From: Ampullaceana balthica | Taxonomy: Eukaryota > Mollusca > Gastropoda > Lymnaeidae | Length of the DNA stretch: 64,000 nucleotides | Reading direction: 5' to 3' | Assembly: GCA_944989445.1 (NCBI GenBank) | Contig: CALYLW010000503.1 | Location: forward strand, 732,501-796,500 | In this document: positions 1-11,900 of the stretch, in pieces | Layout of the letters: every line of letters begins with the position of its first letter | Numbering within the stretch: position 1 is the first letter of the stretch | Translations under genes and position numbers: made by a program | The notes under the pieces: model-generated | Told to the model about the DNA's origin: nothing | What the model saw: only the letters and a program-made list of their open reading frames with translations | Databases searched by the model: none

Positions 1-919
1 CACTAAATTCTTCCCTTTTCTGATCATTTGCCAGAAGTGCTACATTGAATTTGGTTCGCTTCGCAGTTGGCTGTTCCCAGTCTTTCTTTAGCTTTAATTT
101 AAGTCTTGCACAGACCAGATGGTGATCGGATGCTACATCTGCTCCTCTTTTTGCTCGTACATCTTGTAGAGACTTTCTAAATTTTTTGCTAATGCATATG
201 TGGTCTATTTGGTTTTGCGTTTTGTTGTCTGGGGATACCCATGTTATCTTGTGAATGTTTTTATGTTGAAATTCGCTTCCACCAATAACAAGCTCGTTTG
301 TTGCGCAGAAGTCCGCTAGTCTTTCTCCGTTCTCATTTCTCTCTCCTATACCGTGGCGTCCCATGGTTTCCTCATACCCACTGTTGTCTTTTCCAATTTT
401 GGCGTTAAGGTCTCCCATTAGGATGTTCAGGTCTCTATTTGGGTATTTTTCTATTAGTGCTTGTAGTCTATTGTAGAATGTTTCTTTCTCTTCTTCTTTG
501 CTGTCGTTGGTGGGTGCATAACACTGTATTATGTTCATCTTTATTTTCTTTTTCTTGGTTCGGAAGGTTGCTGTTATTATCCTTGGTCCATGTGCTTCCC
601 ATCCAATCAATGCTTCCTGTGCCTTCCTTGACAGCATCAAAGCGACTCCTTGCGTGTGCGGAGCATCTTCCTCCTCATGCCCCGAGTACATTAGCATTTC
701 TCCAGAGGCCAAAGTTATTTGCCCAGCTTGTATCCATCTTGTTTCGCAGATACCAAGCAGTGTAAGTTTGTAGGATCTCATTTCTGCTGCCACCTGCGCT
801 GCTTTCCCTGCTTCATACATGGTTCTGACGTTCCACGTGCCTATATTTGTTTCCTTAGAAAGGAGGGTCTTCGGCTTTGAGGCTTCCAGTATAGCCTGGG
901 TTTGGCCACAAGGCTTCAT
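1..919 (-). CDS. Non-LTR retrotransposon endonuclease domain (partial, runs off left edge)
   Basis: The minus-strand frame is open from a TAA near 1007 to the window edge; the first ATG is at 917-919, giving about 306 residues. Visible in order are GTWNVRT, LGICETRW, NIIQCYAPTND, GDLNAKIG, NENGERLADFC, the stretch TWVSPDNKTQNQIDHI and a final SDHHLV. These are the conserved blocks of the APE-like endonuclease/exonuclease/phosphatase fold that nicks target DNA for LINE retrotransposition. In animal annotations such ORFs are often mislabelled craniofacial development protein 2. No frameshift is seen in this part. The GC-richer leader 920-1080 is probably the element's 5' untranslated region. 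The reverse transcriptase should lie beyond the left edge. Clade is not assigned. Confidence 0.88.
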   Translation of the reverse strand, partial: MKPCGQTQAILEASKPKTLLSKETNIGTWNVRTMYEAGKAAQVAAEMRSYKLTLLGICETRWIQAGQITLASGEMLMYSGHEEEDAPHTQGVALMLSRKAQEALIGWEAHGPRIITATFRTKKKKIKMNIIQCYAPTNDSKEEEKETFYNRLQALIEKYPNRDLNILMGDLNAKIGKDNSGYEETMGRHGIGERNENGERLADFCATNELVIGGSEFQHKNIHKITWVSPDNKTQNQIDHICISKKFRKSLQDVRAKRGADVASDHHLVCARLKLKLKKDWEQPTAKRTKFNVALLANDQKREEFS

Positions 920-1080
920 AGCTCTTCTTGGAGAAGAAGAGTCCTCTCTTCTCAGGACTGAAATTTGTTTGTTTTTTCTTGTTGACGTTTCTGTAGCAAT
1001 TTGTTTTTACGGGTGAGGTCGCTGGCCTCACGCCAACCCTCCTCCTTTTGCACCCGGGCTTGGGACCGGCCTTGGCGGAG
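920..1080 (-). other. Probable 5' leader of the LINE
   Basis: This GC-rich stretch directly upstream of the endonuclease ORF contrasts with the AT-rich flank beginning near 1085. It contains in-frame stops near 1007 and no ORF of its own. It is read as the 5' untranslated end of the minus-strand element. Confidence 0.4.
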
Positions 1081-2640
1081 TTACATTTTAGCCAATTGTA
1101 AATATTGTTGACTTTTTGAACATCTCATTCTCAATCTGAAATTTTAATTGAAAAGAAAAAAGCAAGTCTTTCGTGTCTAAAATTAATATAAGCACATTTA
1201 CATCTGCGCATTTTTATGTGTGCGTGCGTGTGTGAGTGTGAAAGCTTATCATCAAACCCTTTTGCAACATCGGGTAAAAATATTATGATTGAAAAGGATA
1301 AAAGACTACTCTAAAAATGTTTTTGTTTTTTAAAAACTAGATTTGTTATAAGACATATTAAATATAAGAAGGAAGGTACGTCTTTTAAATATGTAAATTA
1401 GTCATATACTCCTACTGTTACGACTAGGTCACTCCTCTTCGATATTTAACAGCCCTACCAAAGTTCCACAAAGACTTGGAGATAAAAAATTGATAACTAA
1501 ATTTGAACTGAGCAAAAACGAATTGACCAATTGATTCTCTAACGCTGGCTGCTTATGTGCTGGATTTAGCTATTTGCTAAACAAGTTATAAGTTAGGACC
1601 CCCGCCTTTTAATTTCATATTTGGCACTGACATATAATATCTGGACTTCAAAAGGGCCCATATCAAATAGCTTAGGGCCCCATCAAGTCTAAATCCGGCC
1701 ATGCTTTTTCCCTTCAACTTACTGAGATTTCGGCATAGATTCTGGACTAAAGTCAATTTGAGACTCTTAAGTTCTGTCTGCTTTGTTTTGTGAACAAAGG
1801 TTATGTTCCCTGGCTTAAAAAGAAGAAGGGGAGAGTAGATACAGAAATCAATTTAATATTTCTGGTCTTCTATATGCAGAAAATAATGGGGTTGGAAAGA
1901 AGCTGGACTCGCAGACAAAGCTTTGATGTGTTCTCCATCAGTTGCTAATGAGATATTTTTCATATCTTGCTCTTTTCATTCACCTGTGTGCATTCAAACC
2001 ATTTGTTGTTTTAAAATAAAATGAAGAAAAATATCTGAGTAACAATATCAGTATTCGAATAGCTCTTTAACGTTCAAATAAATTCTTAATATTACTAAAA
2101 ATGCATTGACCCTGGCTTTTTTGAGTTCCAAAACATAAAAACTAATTTCGTTTTAAGAATTTAAAATTATTTTTTATAAATTAAAATTTTCATTTAAAAA
2201 CAGAAAAGTAAAAATAATATTTCTTTATTTTAAAGACGCATAAATTTTTTTCTTTTTTTAAATCTTGAAATTCATTCCTTATTCAAAAGAACAGCGTGCT
2301 GAAATGTCTCGTATATGATCAATGTATGCTGTAAAAAATCAAATGATATTAAATAAGTGAATGCGAGTCAATGATGTTTTAAAAATAATTAAAACTAAAG
2401 CATAACATATTCTTATCTCAAAATAACCCCTAACTTTTTTTTACACGAAAAATCCTTTGCAGACTCTAATTTCTAACCTATAAACCGGAACATTAGCTTG
2501 TTTACCAACATTGCAGTGCAAGCTAAGTTTAATCCAAAGTAGGATTATTTGAAGTAAGAGCACAGCTTACGTTATCATCAACCCATTAAGAAAAAACGAT
2601 GGGAATACATGTAGCTCTAATTTGTCAACATTGACGTACA
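1081..2640. other. AT-rich intergenic sequence
   Basis: No gene is seen. It contains one short transposon-like repeat at 1558-1701, described separately. Short ORFs here are AT-rich chance frames. Confidence 0.6.
1558..1701 (+). repeat. Short dispersed element (MITE-like), copy 1
   Basis: Starts tgctggatttagctatttgc and ends tctaaatccggcc, so the termini are imperfect inverted repeats around GCTGGATTTA. A clearly related copy is at 29757-29922, sharing the blocks atatctggacttcaaaaggg and aaatagcttagggccc. No coding capacity. Confidence 0.6.
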
Positions 2641-2679
2641 TAACATGACTAGCCGAGTAAACATCAAGCTGGTTTCTGG

Positions 2680-2895
2680 GGAGAAAGAGAGAGAGATAGA
2701 AGGGTTGAGGGAAAAGGAGAGACATACACACATAAAGAGATTCAGGTGATTGAGTAGGAGAGTGACACACACATAGAAAGAGATAGAGCTAAGGAGGACA
2801 CGCACAGAGACGTAGAGATAGCTGTAAGAAAGACACACACACAAAGAGAAAGAGAGATAGAGGTAAGAAAGACGCACACAGAAACATAAAAAGAT
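2680..2895. repeat. GA/CA-rich low-complexity tract
   Basis: Purine-rich, degenerate gagagata and acacaca runs. ORFs read across it on the minus strand are repeat artefacts. Confidence 0.7.
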
Positions 2896-3085
2896 AGCTC
2901 GATACATATGTTCATCCGCGGTAGTTATTGTATATACCATGATCCAGTCTGGAATTAAACAAAATTCGATAGAAAGATGTGGGTTTTTATTGTATAAAAA
3001 AGTTATAAAACCTTTTTTTTTCATAAATTTAAAAAAAAACAAAAAAAAACAATGCCTATCATAGATGTGTTATACTCCACTAAAC

Positions 3086-3272
3086 CAGTGCTTCTCAAAG
3101 TGGTGGTCAGCGGACCGGTGCCGGTCCGTGGGCCATCCGCTGCCGGTCCGCAGATGTTCTAAAAATAAGGACAGAAAAAATTGTCAGTGCAGGGTAAAAT
3201 AGTGCACCGGTCTCTGGTGCAATGGCAAAAATTCCTGCCGGTCCGCCATACTAAAAAGTTTGAGAAGCACTG
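3086..3272 (+). mobile_element. hAT-type MITE, copy E1
   Basis: A 187-bp non-coding element with inverted termini cagtgcttctcaaa and tttgagaagcactg, as in non-autonomous hAT elements, which make 8-bp target duplications. The left flank is cactaaac (3078-3085) and the right flank is ttctagat (3273-3280), so it does not have its own target duplication. Copy E2 at 22354-22539 has the same two octamers in exchanged positions (see findings). Internal sequence is rich in ccggtgccggtcc motifs. Confidence 0.8.
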
Positions 3273-3280
3273 TTCTAGAT

Positions 3281-3889
3281 ATAATGGTAAATGAGCCCAT
3301 TTAAAATTAGTCAAGTATTCATTAACTTTATTGAATGCATCAAATTCTTGGCATCGCAATTCGAGAGGAGCACAAAACAACTTTTCTTCTTAGCTCAGTT
3401 TTTAAGGCATTAATTTTAAATATCACAGAAAGGATACGTGATACAGACAAGTCATGTGGATTAAGATTATTGACACTCGTGTCAATATAAATGAAAGTGG
3501 GGTAGATGCATTTTCTGGAAGGAACCGGTTCAATAATGGGCATATGTTCCAAGCGTACACGAACACATGACGTATTTTAATATATCTAGTGGATTGTAGT
3601 CGATGTTATATGTCCTAAATGAGTCTGCATTACCCCACAAAAAGTCCCTTTTTGACCCCAGATGAGGATATTTACCTCTGTTCGCCGACCTCTTTCTTAC
3701 GGGATGCCCGTCAGTCAATTGAGGGACTTTTTTAAAAATACATCTTTAAAAATGTTATTTTTAAATATATTTTTTTCTATACAAAGACGTTAACCGTCAT
3801 GATTAATAGTCAATGTTTAATTTGTATGCATTAAAATAAAATTATAATCTAAGGATGTTAACACAGTTCGTTTTCTGAAGGCCAGTTAA
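3281..3889. other. Intergenic sequence, nothing recognised
   Basis: AT-rich DNA without a supported gene. Short minus-strand frames at 3340-3718 have no recognisable motif. Confidence 0.5.
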
Positions 3890-4097
3890 ACGTTTTTAAA
3901 AAATGCTTCACGCGGGTTAAGATATTACAATGTAGATCTTCACTAAATAAATAATAAATACTTAAATGACAATAAAAGTGATTTGAAACAGACTTATTTT
4001 CAAATAGAAAATATTTTTTTTGTGACGACGCGTGACGAGGGGGGGAGGGGGTAAAAAATCGGCAAAAATCGCGTGACGTCATTTATGGACGGCCCCT
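3890..4097 (+). mobile_element. GGGGCCGTCCATAAA-type MITE, 5'-truncated copy
   Basis: Ends gtgacgtcatttatggacgg followed by cccc, the inverted form of the ggggccgtccataaatgacg terminus seen at 19563. The block acttaaatgaca through tttcaaatagaaaat is shared with the full copy at 15169-15596. The left half is missing. Confidence 0.65.
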
Positions 4098-4252
4098 TAG
4101 ATGCAGTTTTAAAAAAGGAATTGTTCAAGAAATATTTAATCTTTTTTGCATCATCTACACATAGATTGGCAGTACTGTTGTCATTCTTCAAAGATGATTC
4201 GAAAGCCATAGACCAGATTGGAAGCACATTCAATGGAAAAAAGTGCAATAAA

Positions 4253-5303
4253 AAACAAACCCGTAAAAACAAAGTTTTTGACTATAAATCCCTTATATAT
4301 GAGACATAACTAACAGTATTGATTATTTTCAAACATCTACAGACTGACACCGAGTGATGTCCCTTGTCTTTAATAAATGGGGGTGGGATGTGAGGGGGTG
4401 TCGGCACGACGGTCGGCGTCAACACGACGGTCGGCGTCAACTCAAACTCACGTGAAACTGGCAGAAAAAAAACAATAACAAACAGTGAATTTTGAGTTAT
4501 ATACCTCATATAAGGATAAACTAAAAATGCATTAATTTAATTACGGTACGTTCGATCGATCTGAAATTTTGATACGATGCATTGTTAGGTCAGACGGGTC
4601 CGTGTGCCAAATTTCAGTTCGATCGGATCATGGGAAGTGGGTCATTTTTGACTTCTGTTTTTCCGCCCGCCCGCCCGCCGAGCCCAAGACAGAGACGGCC
4701 GCGAAGTTAATATAAGGGATTTAAAAAGTGACCTCGATATAAGAAATTAATCCGTTACGGGGTGGTTTTTGTATATTGGATCTTTCGTATCTTGGATCTT
4801 TCCTATCTCGAACTAAGTTTTACATGTAAAATACATGTAAAGGTATTTATAGTCAAAAACTTAGTTTTTACGGGGTTGTTTTTATTGACTTTTGTTTTTC
4901 CGCCCAACCGACCGCCTGCGAACCCAAGAGACGACTGAATATAAGGGATTGAATTAAACAACCCCATAAAAACAAAGGAAGTTAATATAAGGGATTTAAT
5001 AAAAAAAAACACGTAAAAACAAAGTTTTTGACTATAAATCGCTTATATATGAGACGTAATTAAAAGTATTGATCATGTTTAAACGCGACAAACATTGACA
5101 CACTGAATCTGACTTAACTCCTGCAGTATAACAGGGGGGGGGGTGTTGGGAGAGGGGAAAGGTCTGGTCACCGATCGCTGGACCGAGCTCAGCGTGACAC
5201 GTAAAATGTACACAAAAGCACGCAATCTGTCGCGTTTGAACATAGTTATGTCTCATATATAAGGGATTTATAGTCAAAAACTTTGTTTTTACGGGTTTGT
5301 TTT
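4253..5303. mobile_element. TIR element of the AAATCCCTTATAT family with about 58-bp inverted ends
   Basis: The left end (aaacaaacccgtaaaaacaa, then gactataaatcccttatata) is repeated in inverse orientation at 5245-5303 almost perfectly. Inside are further partial head-to-tail units (breaks near 4720 and 5010) and the hairpin described in the findings (arms 4553-4569 and 4609-4625). The same family forms the tandem array at 16745-19405 and a diverged inverted copy at 41277-41705. No transposase is encoded. Superfamily is not assigned. Confidence 0.65.
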
Positions 5304-5895
5304 ATTGTGTAGTAGTTTTGAGGGCTAGATAGAAAATCGCCGAAATTAACAAACTGAGGTTTTGGGATACTAGCATCATTCGCTCTTACAAAACTGAATC
5401 CAATATATGAAGAGTCATATATTCGAGTGAGGATAGTACGAATTCATTTCGCTGATAAAACTTTGATTTCTTTTTTGTCTCAATTATCTAATTGTGAAGA
5501 AGAGTCTGAATTTGTTTGATGCTCAGAATTCATTTTTCTTCTCTTTATAAACATATCGATTGGTCCTCTATTTTCCATCTATAAATTAGGTGTAATAAAT
5601 CTATTCAGTATCAAATGTGAACTAAATTTTCTCTAACATTATTTTGTAAGTTTTGAAAGAAAATATCAAATTTTGTTATTTAAGTTTACATTTTACAACA
5701 TCCAGAAGTGCACAATTATTAATCGAGTTTAGGGGGCAGACCTATAATTCGGTGCTATCAATGTTCAAATAAGGTTCATGACAACGCACAAAATTATGAC
5801 GCAATTACTGTCAATATTATCTGCGCAACATTATTAAAGATGCTTATCCATATCCTTTACAATATCAACCGTTGTTAAGTGTTCCAACAATCAAA
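5304..5895. other. Upstream region of the Ig-RING gene
   Basis: 592 bp of AT-rich sequence between the TIR element and the first exon. It should contain the promoter, but no unambiguous TATA or initiator motif can be singled out. Confidence 0.4.
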
Positions 5896-5947
5896 ATGGC
5901 GGTGATGTTATATCTTCTCCTTTTATATAGTTCTATAATCGGACTTG
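5896..5947 (+). CDS. Exon 1: signal peptide
   Basis: ATG in context caaaATGg opens 17 codons, almost all hydrophobic, ending at a donor g|gtgagt. A phase-1 boundary after the signal peptide is typical of genes encoding secreted and surface Ig proteins. Cleavage is expected near residues 17-22. Confidence 0.7.
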
Positions 5948-8900
5948 GTGAGTTACAGTAGTAGTACACATATCGGTTTTTATTGTCCATTGCAAGTCAA
6001 ACAATTTAAAAAGCGTAGGTCATTAAATGTTATGTGGGGAGTGGGGAAGTAATAGAGTATTTAAAAATGCGCTTCAATTTATATACATTTAAAATACAAG
6101 TTTTGATGTTCTATTTCAATGCTGATCTGTTTACCAACACTCATAACTGTGATTCCTGTAACAGCTAGCAAAATAGAAAGACAGGAACAACGATGACAAA
6201 ACCTTGGAATATTAGCGAGTCATATGATATTGCTCACAACCTATCCGTTTCTTCTCTCTCCTCCATAAGACAATGTTAAAATTAAAGATCCTTTCTTAAT
6301 AAGACAGTATTAATCAGTCAACAAAAGAGTTTTGTTTAGTCTAAGAAACACTAATAAAACATACAAACATACAAGAAGTAGTTCAAATATTGACTACGTC
6401 TAGACTACATATAGTTCATATAGCTGTAAATCAAAGGAACGATTTCAAATGTCTGACTGTATCAGTAAAACATAATGGTCTTGTTGTAAATTATTTTGGG
6501 GTATGACCCAGAGTCGTCACTGGGGTTGGTGTCACCCAGAGCGGTAGCTCATGGTGTTACCCCCGTACGACTTAACCCATACTCTCCCCCCGAGTGTGCC
6601 AGAACACACAGAAACCAATAACGGGAACACACAGCATTTTACAATTTGGAGTCACCCCTTGTGATGGTGTCACCCGGTGCGGTCCTCACCCTCGCACCCC
6701 CCTAATGACGCCACTGAAACTTGGTGAAGCATTCATCAAAGTATCGTTCCTTCCCCTTCCCAAATTTAATATTTATTCAACTCAGTAATCCGTCTTTCTG
6801 TCGTGAATCTTATGAGCTAAATTAAAAGCACTTACCGGTTTGCTTGATACAGAGGCGTCACTAGGTTTGGTGTCACCCGGTGTGTGGTAGCTCATGGTGT
6901 CAACCTGGTGTGCGGCAGCTCATGGTGTCACCCCCTCACGACTTACCCCATAGACCTTTTTCCGAGTCTGCCAGTTTCAAATAACGGGAACATGCAGAAT
7001 TTTACTTTATGGGGTCACACCTTGGGATGGTGTCATCCGGTGCGGTCGGGCACCCCTGCACCCCCTGAGTGACGCCTCTGGCCTGAGATATAAAACTTTG
7101 TAGAGGTGCCCAGTCATCGCTGATAATTGATGTTCACAAAAAATAAACTGAACTAAAATGATTTTAATTTAATTTGTAAAATAACTTCGTTCGGACATAA
7201 TACCGCTTAACTGGATGTAGAATTGGCAATCGAAGCTCAGTCTACGCGGGGAAAAAAGATTTTAGCTTCTCTACCGCCACTTTCCACTAACTCGCTAAAT
7301 GCAATTTATGAGAACTTCAACTCAAATACATGTATGAAAAGTTATAAGATATATTGAACAAAAGTTTATCTGTTTTACAATAAAATATACGAAAGTTTAT
7401 CAGATAAACATTTCTAGCCGTTGGTCAAATGATTCATGTACAAACTTACTCATTTAAATTATTGTATTCAATTTTCCTCTCAGGTGTGGGCCTTGCCCCG
7501 ATTCTCGACAAGACCGAGATTGTAGCCGGAGAAAACTTCACTGTAACATGTGACGTCAGGCGCGTAACAGATGATCCCATTTCTTCCATTTGTTACTTAT
7601 TTATTAGCTTCTGGAATCGGTTTAAGCCCATCAATGAATTTCTCGCTTACGTATGGCTCTGTGAAGACAATATAAAAGTAAGTCGTTTTTTTTTAGACAA
7701 TTTTAAATTTTATAAAAAAAGTATACTTATTACCACTACTATTTTTTAAAATATTAATTGTAATATTATTGATTTCAGTACCTTGGTGACGACAGAGGAC
7801 GATGGAAGACCACGTACATTGACGGAAATAGAACTGTCCCGGGAGAGAGCCAGGTTATCTTAGTCAACACCAACTCGACATTCGATGATGCGGGCGTGTA
7901 CACGTGTACATATGCGCACCGACATGACGTCGGACGCCGTGCTGCGTCTCAAACGCTCAAAGTGAAAGGTGATTAACGACCATTTAGACTGCTGGATACG
8001 GTCCTGACAGCCGTGCAAAAACTATTTTGAATCGCCACATCGTTATTGAATTCGTGTCAATTTTTTAGACGGCAGAGCTGGAAAACAGCGAATTCTAAAA
8101 AATGCAAAGTTTGAAATGATAAACACGCTCAAATAACACCACAAAGAAAACCGCGAACCGCGATAGTTGCGCTGACCGTGGGGACACCGAAATAAACGGA
8201 TAGAGATGAATGCGAACGTTAACTTTTAGCACACACAGAGAAATCCACATATTTTTTTCGAGCTAAATTTTAAAATTAAAACAGTTTATTTTAGTTGGTA
8301 ATCAGGTTAGTTTGTATGATAAAATAAAAATTTATTTTTAACATAAATCACAAAATTCCACCATTCTTGTTCTTTGAAAAGTCTTCAGATCTCTGACATA
8401 AAAATAATTGGACCCAAACAATTGTTTGATGTTTCATAGCTTTAATTGCTAAAGCCACCTAGATTTATTCGAATGCTCTTCAGTAAGCGCTTAGATTTGT
8501 TTCTTAAAATTATATTTGTTTATAAGTAGAAAACTAAATATAAAATGCATTCTCATTTCTTCGTGCCGCTGTTTGTGTCCACTCTTTTCCCCCTTTCTTT
8601 GCAATATCTATGAGCAAGTCTGTATCTAGTTAAATATAATATAGGAGAAACAACAAAATTTGTTACTTTAACTCGCAACTATTTTTTAATGCATGTTATC
8701 TCCTAAAGATATGCGAGATCGCGTCCTCCTAATGATATACGAGATCCCGTCCTCCTAACGATATGCGAGATCCCGTCCTCCTAATGATATGCGAGATCCC
8801 GTCCTCCTAATGATATGCCGTTCACTCCTCGAATGATAACCCCTCCCGCCACCCTACTTTATTGTTACAGTCCCTCCCAGCCGCGACTCTCCAGGGCTGA

Positions 8901-11900
8901 GTCAACTGCACGCCACTGATGATAAAGTTGGAAGGGCAACATGGGTTGAAGTTGAAGTTATGTCAGCTCAGCTCACCACCAAGACATGGACGAAGCAACA
9001 AATTACCCGGTATCTGACCGTGACAGTGAGCAAGAAAAAAGGACCAGTTGATGAAAAAGGAACAGGTAAAGATAATTTGTCGGAGCCTTTCTGACGGGGT
9101 TGTAAAATGAAACTGTCGGGGGCGTCACTTTTCTTGGCCTAAGTGCTAGGGGCCTTGTCTGAGGGTGAATTGTTAAGGGTTCAATTTTAGGGAGTCGGTT
9201 GAAGGTTTATTTTGGAATGGCACCTATATATCGGTGACGAATCGCTGAGGCAAATTGTTGAAGCTGTTTCGTCCCATAGGCTCAAAATATCTTGTCTGCT
9301 CCGTTGTATACGCGCAGGCTAAGCTGGGTGGGTCGACGGAGGCATTAACTGTCTGAAATGTCTTAACTTGTATATAAAAAAATGAATTCTTACATTGAAA
9401 ATAAATATAATTTGTGTTAAATTTCGTTCGGGCAAAAGAGCGAAACGTGACTTTTGACTTTGTGCTGCCAGTAATTAGGATTTTATAAGTGGTAGAAAAG
9501 GTCGTTTAGCTAAATTGTTAACTGTAAACTATTTTTTCTCAATGAAATCAATGTTCTATATTCACTGATCAATTTTTGCTATTGGTTTAATGACACAGCC
9601 TCGTGCGAAAAGACTACTGGTACTTGTACGACTCGCAACGTTACCACGACGCCAGCTGAGACTTCAAACTCAAGTGTCACTGGTAGCAACGCCACGACTC
9701 ACAGTGACGTCACTGCACGTTGCTCAGAAACTTCGGGAAAATCCACAGGAAAGAGTTTAGGCTATCAATTGCTGCAACTATTATATTTATACCATCGGGC
9801 TTAGAGACAAAGGCGGGGCCGTCGTGTGGTATAAGCCCCTTTTCAAGGCTTTTTTTTTGGTGGGGGTCGGGGTCCGTTTCTAAGCTCTTTCTCTGTTAAA
9901 AAAATGAACAGTTAATTATTTTCGAATTACTCATGGTTGCCGTCCATCAGATAATCTGCCTAAAGTCTTTCAAATTGTCCCAATGAATAAATGGACTGCG
10001 TTAAAAAATTAAAATGTCTTACTTTTTAAATTTTTTTTTACATTTAGAAGGTTTAAAGCAGGGTCGGTCTTAGGCCAAAGCAAATTATGCGGCTTCAGTG
10101 GGCCCCGCACTTTCATATGCCACGCCTATCTTAATTTTCTTTTATAATTATCCTTATTAATTCTTTATCCCTACCCAGACTGGGCCCCGTGCAATCCGTT
10201 TCGCATACTAAGCCACATAGGGCCCCGCAATTGCTAAGACTGGCCCCGGGTTTAAGGAAGGAAAATGAAAAGCTAGTCATGAGTTCTGTTTTTTTTAACC
10301 CCTTGTTGCATTCAAAGGTGTAAGACCATAGTTGAGAAATTCATCACAAATAATACTTTCCAACTGTTATGTAATTTTGTCTGTGATTGTGTGTGTGTTT
10401 CCATTAGAACATTCTCGGGCTTAGTAGATATTGGCGGCGCCCATCCCTCTCCAGGTCAGCGGATGTCTTTCTTAGCGTTAGTCATTCATCAACATTTTTT
10501 TATAGTTGCTTTAACATGGGCTTGATCCCACGCCCCTCAGCTTGTAAGGCGACCGCACTATTGACTTCTCTATTCAGCCGCCTATGTAATGTAAATTAAA
10601 TCTAAGAAATCGTCCTTGTAAAACATAGAAGCTTAGTTTGAATCTCGTTAAAGTATTTTTTAAGGCAAGACTAACCATTTCTTCTATTTTTAGCAAACCT
10701 AATAATTTAAGGAACTAAAATATTGTTTCGGTAAATTGAATTTTACACTCCTTTTAATTGTTGAGTTCCCCCGCCCTCTGATGCATAAATTGAAAATTCC
10801 ATGAGACGGCTCTACCTAAAATAAGATGAGGTCCTGTTAATAAGACTTTGCTTTCTAACATTTTAACTAAATGATCGCAAGATCGGGTTATCCAAGTAGT
10901 CCCTACCAGTGAAAGCCGATTAACTCTTAGTTTCTAAATTTTGATACCGTACCAATCTCAAGCGTTACACAAACAGTTACTTGAAAAATCCTAATGGATT
11001 TCAGCTTTCGATTGACACATTTAGCTCCAGAACGGAGCACTGTCCGACCAATTCATACTTTAAGAGACTAGATCATAATAGGGACTCGAAAAGTCGACAT
11101 TGCAGCCTAGCCCTTGGGACTATTGTGCACCTGTCGACTTTGTGCCCCGCGATGGACATCGTTGGAGAGGCTAGGGGAGTGAGAGAGTTTACACTTAGAC
11201 AATATTGTGTGGCGCTACTTAGCAGATGGAGCTGGTTGCCCAGGCATAAGCCAAAGCTTTAAGAGAATAATCTCAAGTTTTCAGAATATGTAGTCTCCGT
11301 TCAACGGAAATATTTTTTCCTAAATTATTTGAAAAAAAAGAGTTAATTGTGGATTAACTCGGTGCGCCTCATGCGTCGCATTTCTAGAGCAAAGTATTAA
11401 GAGTATTTAAATGTGATTAGTTGTATAATAAGAATGCATTTAAGTGAAAAATTGTTAAACGTTTACGAACTTTTAATTATTCTTCCAGGCTCAGATTTGA
11501 ATTCCAAGAAGAACGTTGTGAGGGCGATACTCCTGGTATTTATCCCTGGTGTCGGTGGAATAGCAGCTTTGCTTTATATTATAATGAAAATATCAGGAGT
11601 CTTTGAGCATGGACAAATACTGATAGTTCTACAGAGATATCAACACATAGTTCCGCAGAGATATCAGCAGCTAGCTCCACAGATGGCCATACAGGGAGCT
11701 CCACAGATGGCCATACAGAGAGCTCAAAGGAGAAGGAATCCACCAGGTGTGTTCATAGTTTTTTTTAATTTAATTCAAAATTTGTTGCTCCAGTTATATA
11801 GCTGGAAAGTGACATCAATGCACCATGACTCTAGGTATGATTTTTGTTGTCACCACTCAACAGATGGGAAATAAGTAGTAACTTCAACATATGAAAACTT

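Noticed and set aside
439..1016. Plus-strand open frames of 65-108 codons
   Set aside because: They are antisense to the LINE endonuclease frame, which has clear protein motifs.
10981..11262. 93-codon plus-strand frame between exons 5 and 6
   Set aside because: No recognised domain; no acceptor/donor pair in the right phase was found that would add it to the Ig-RING transcript.
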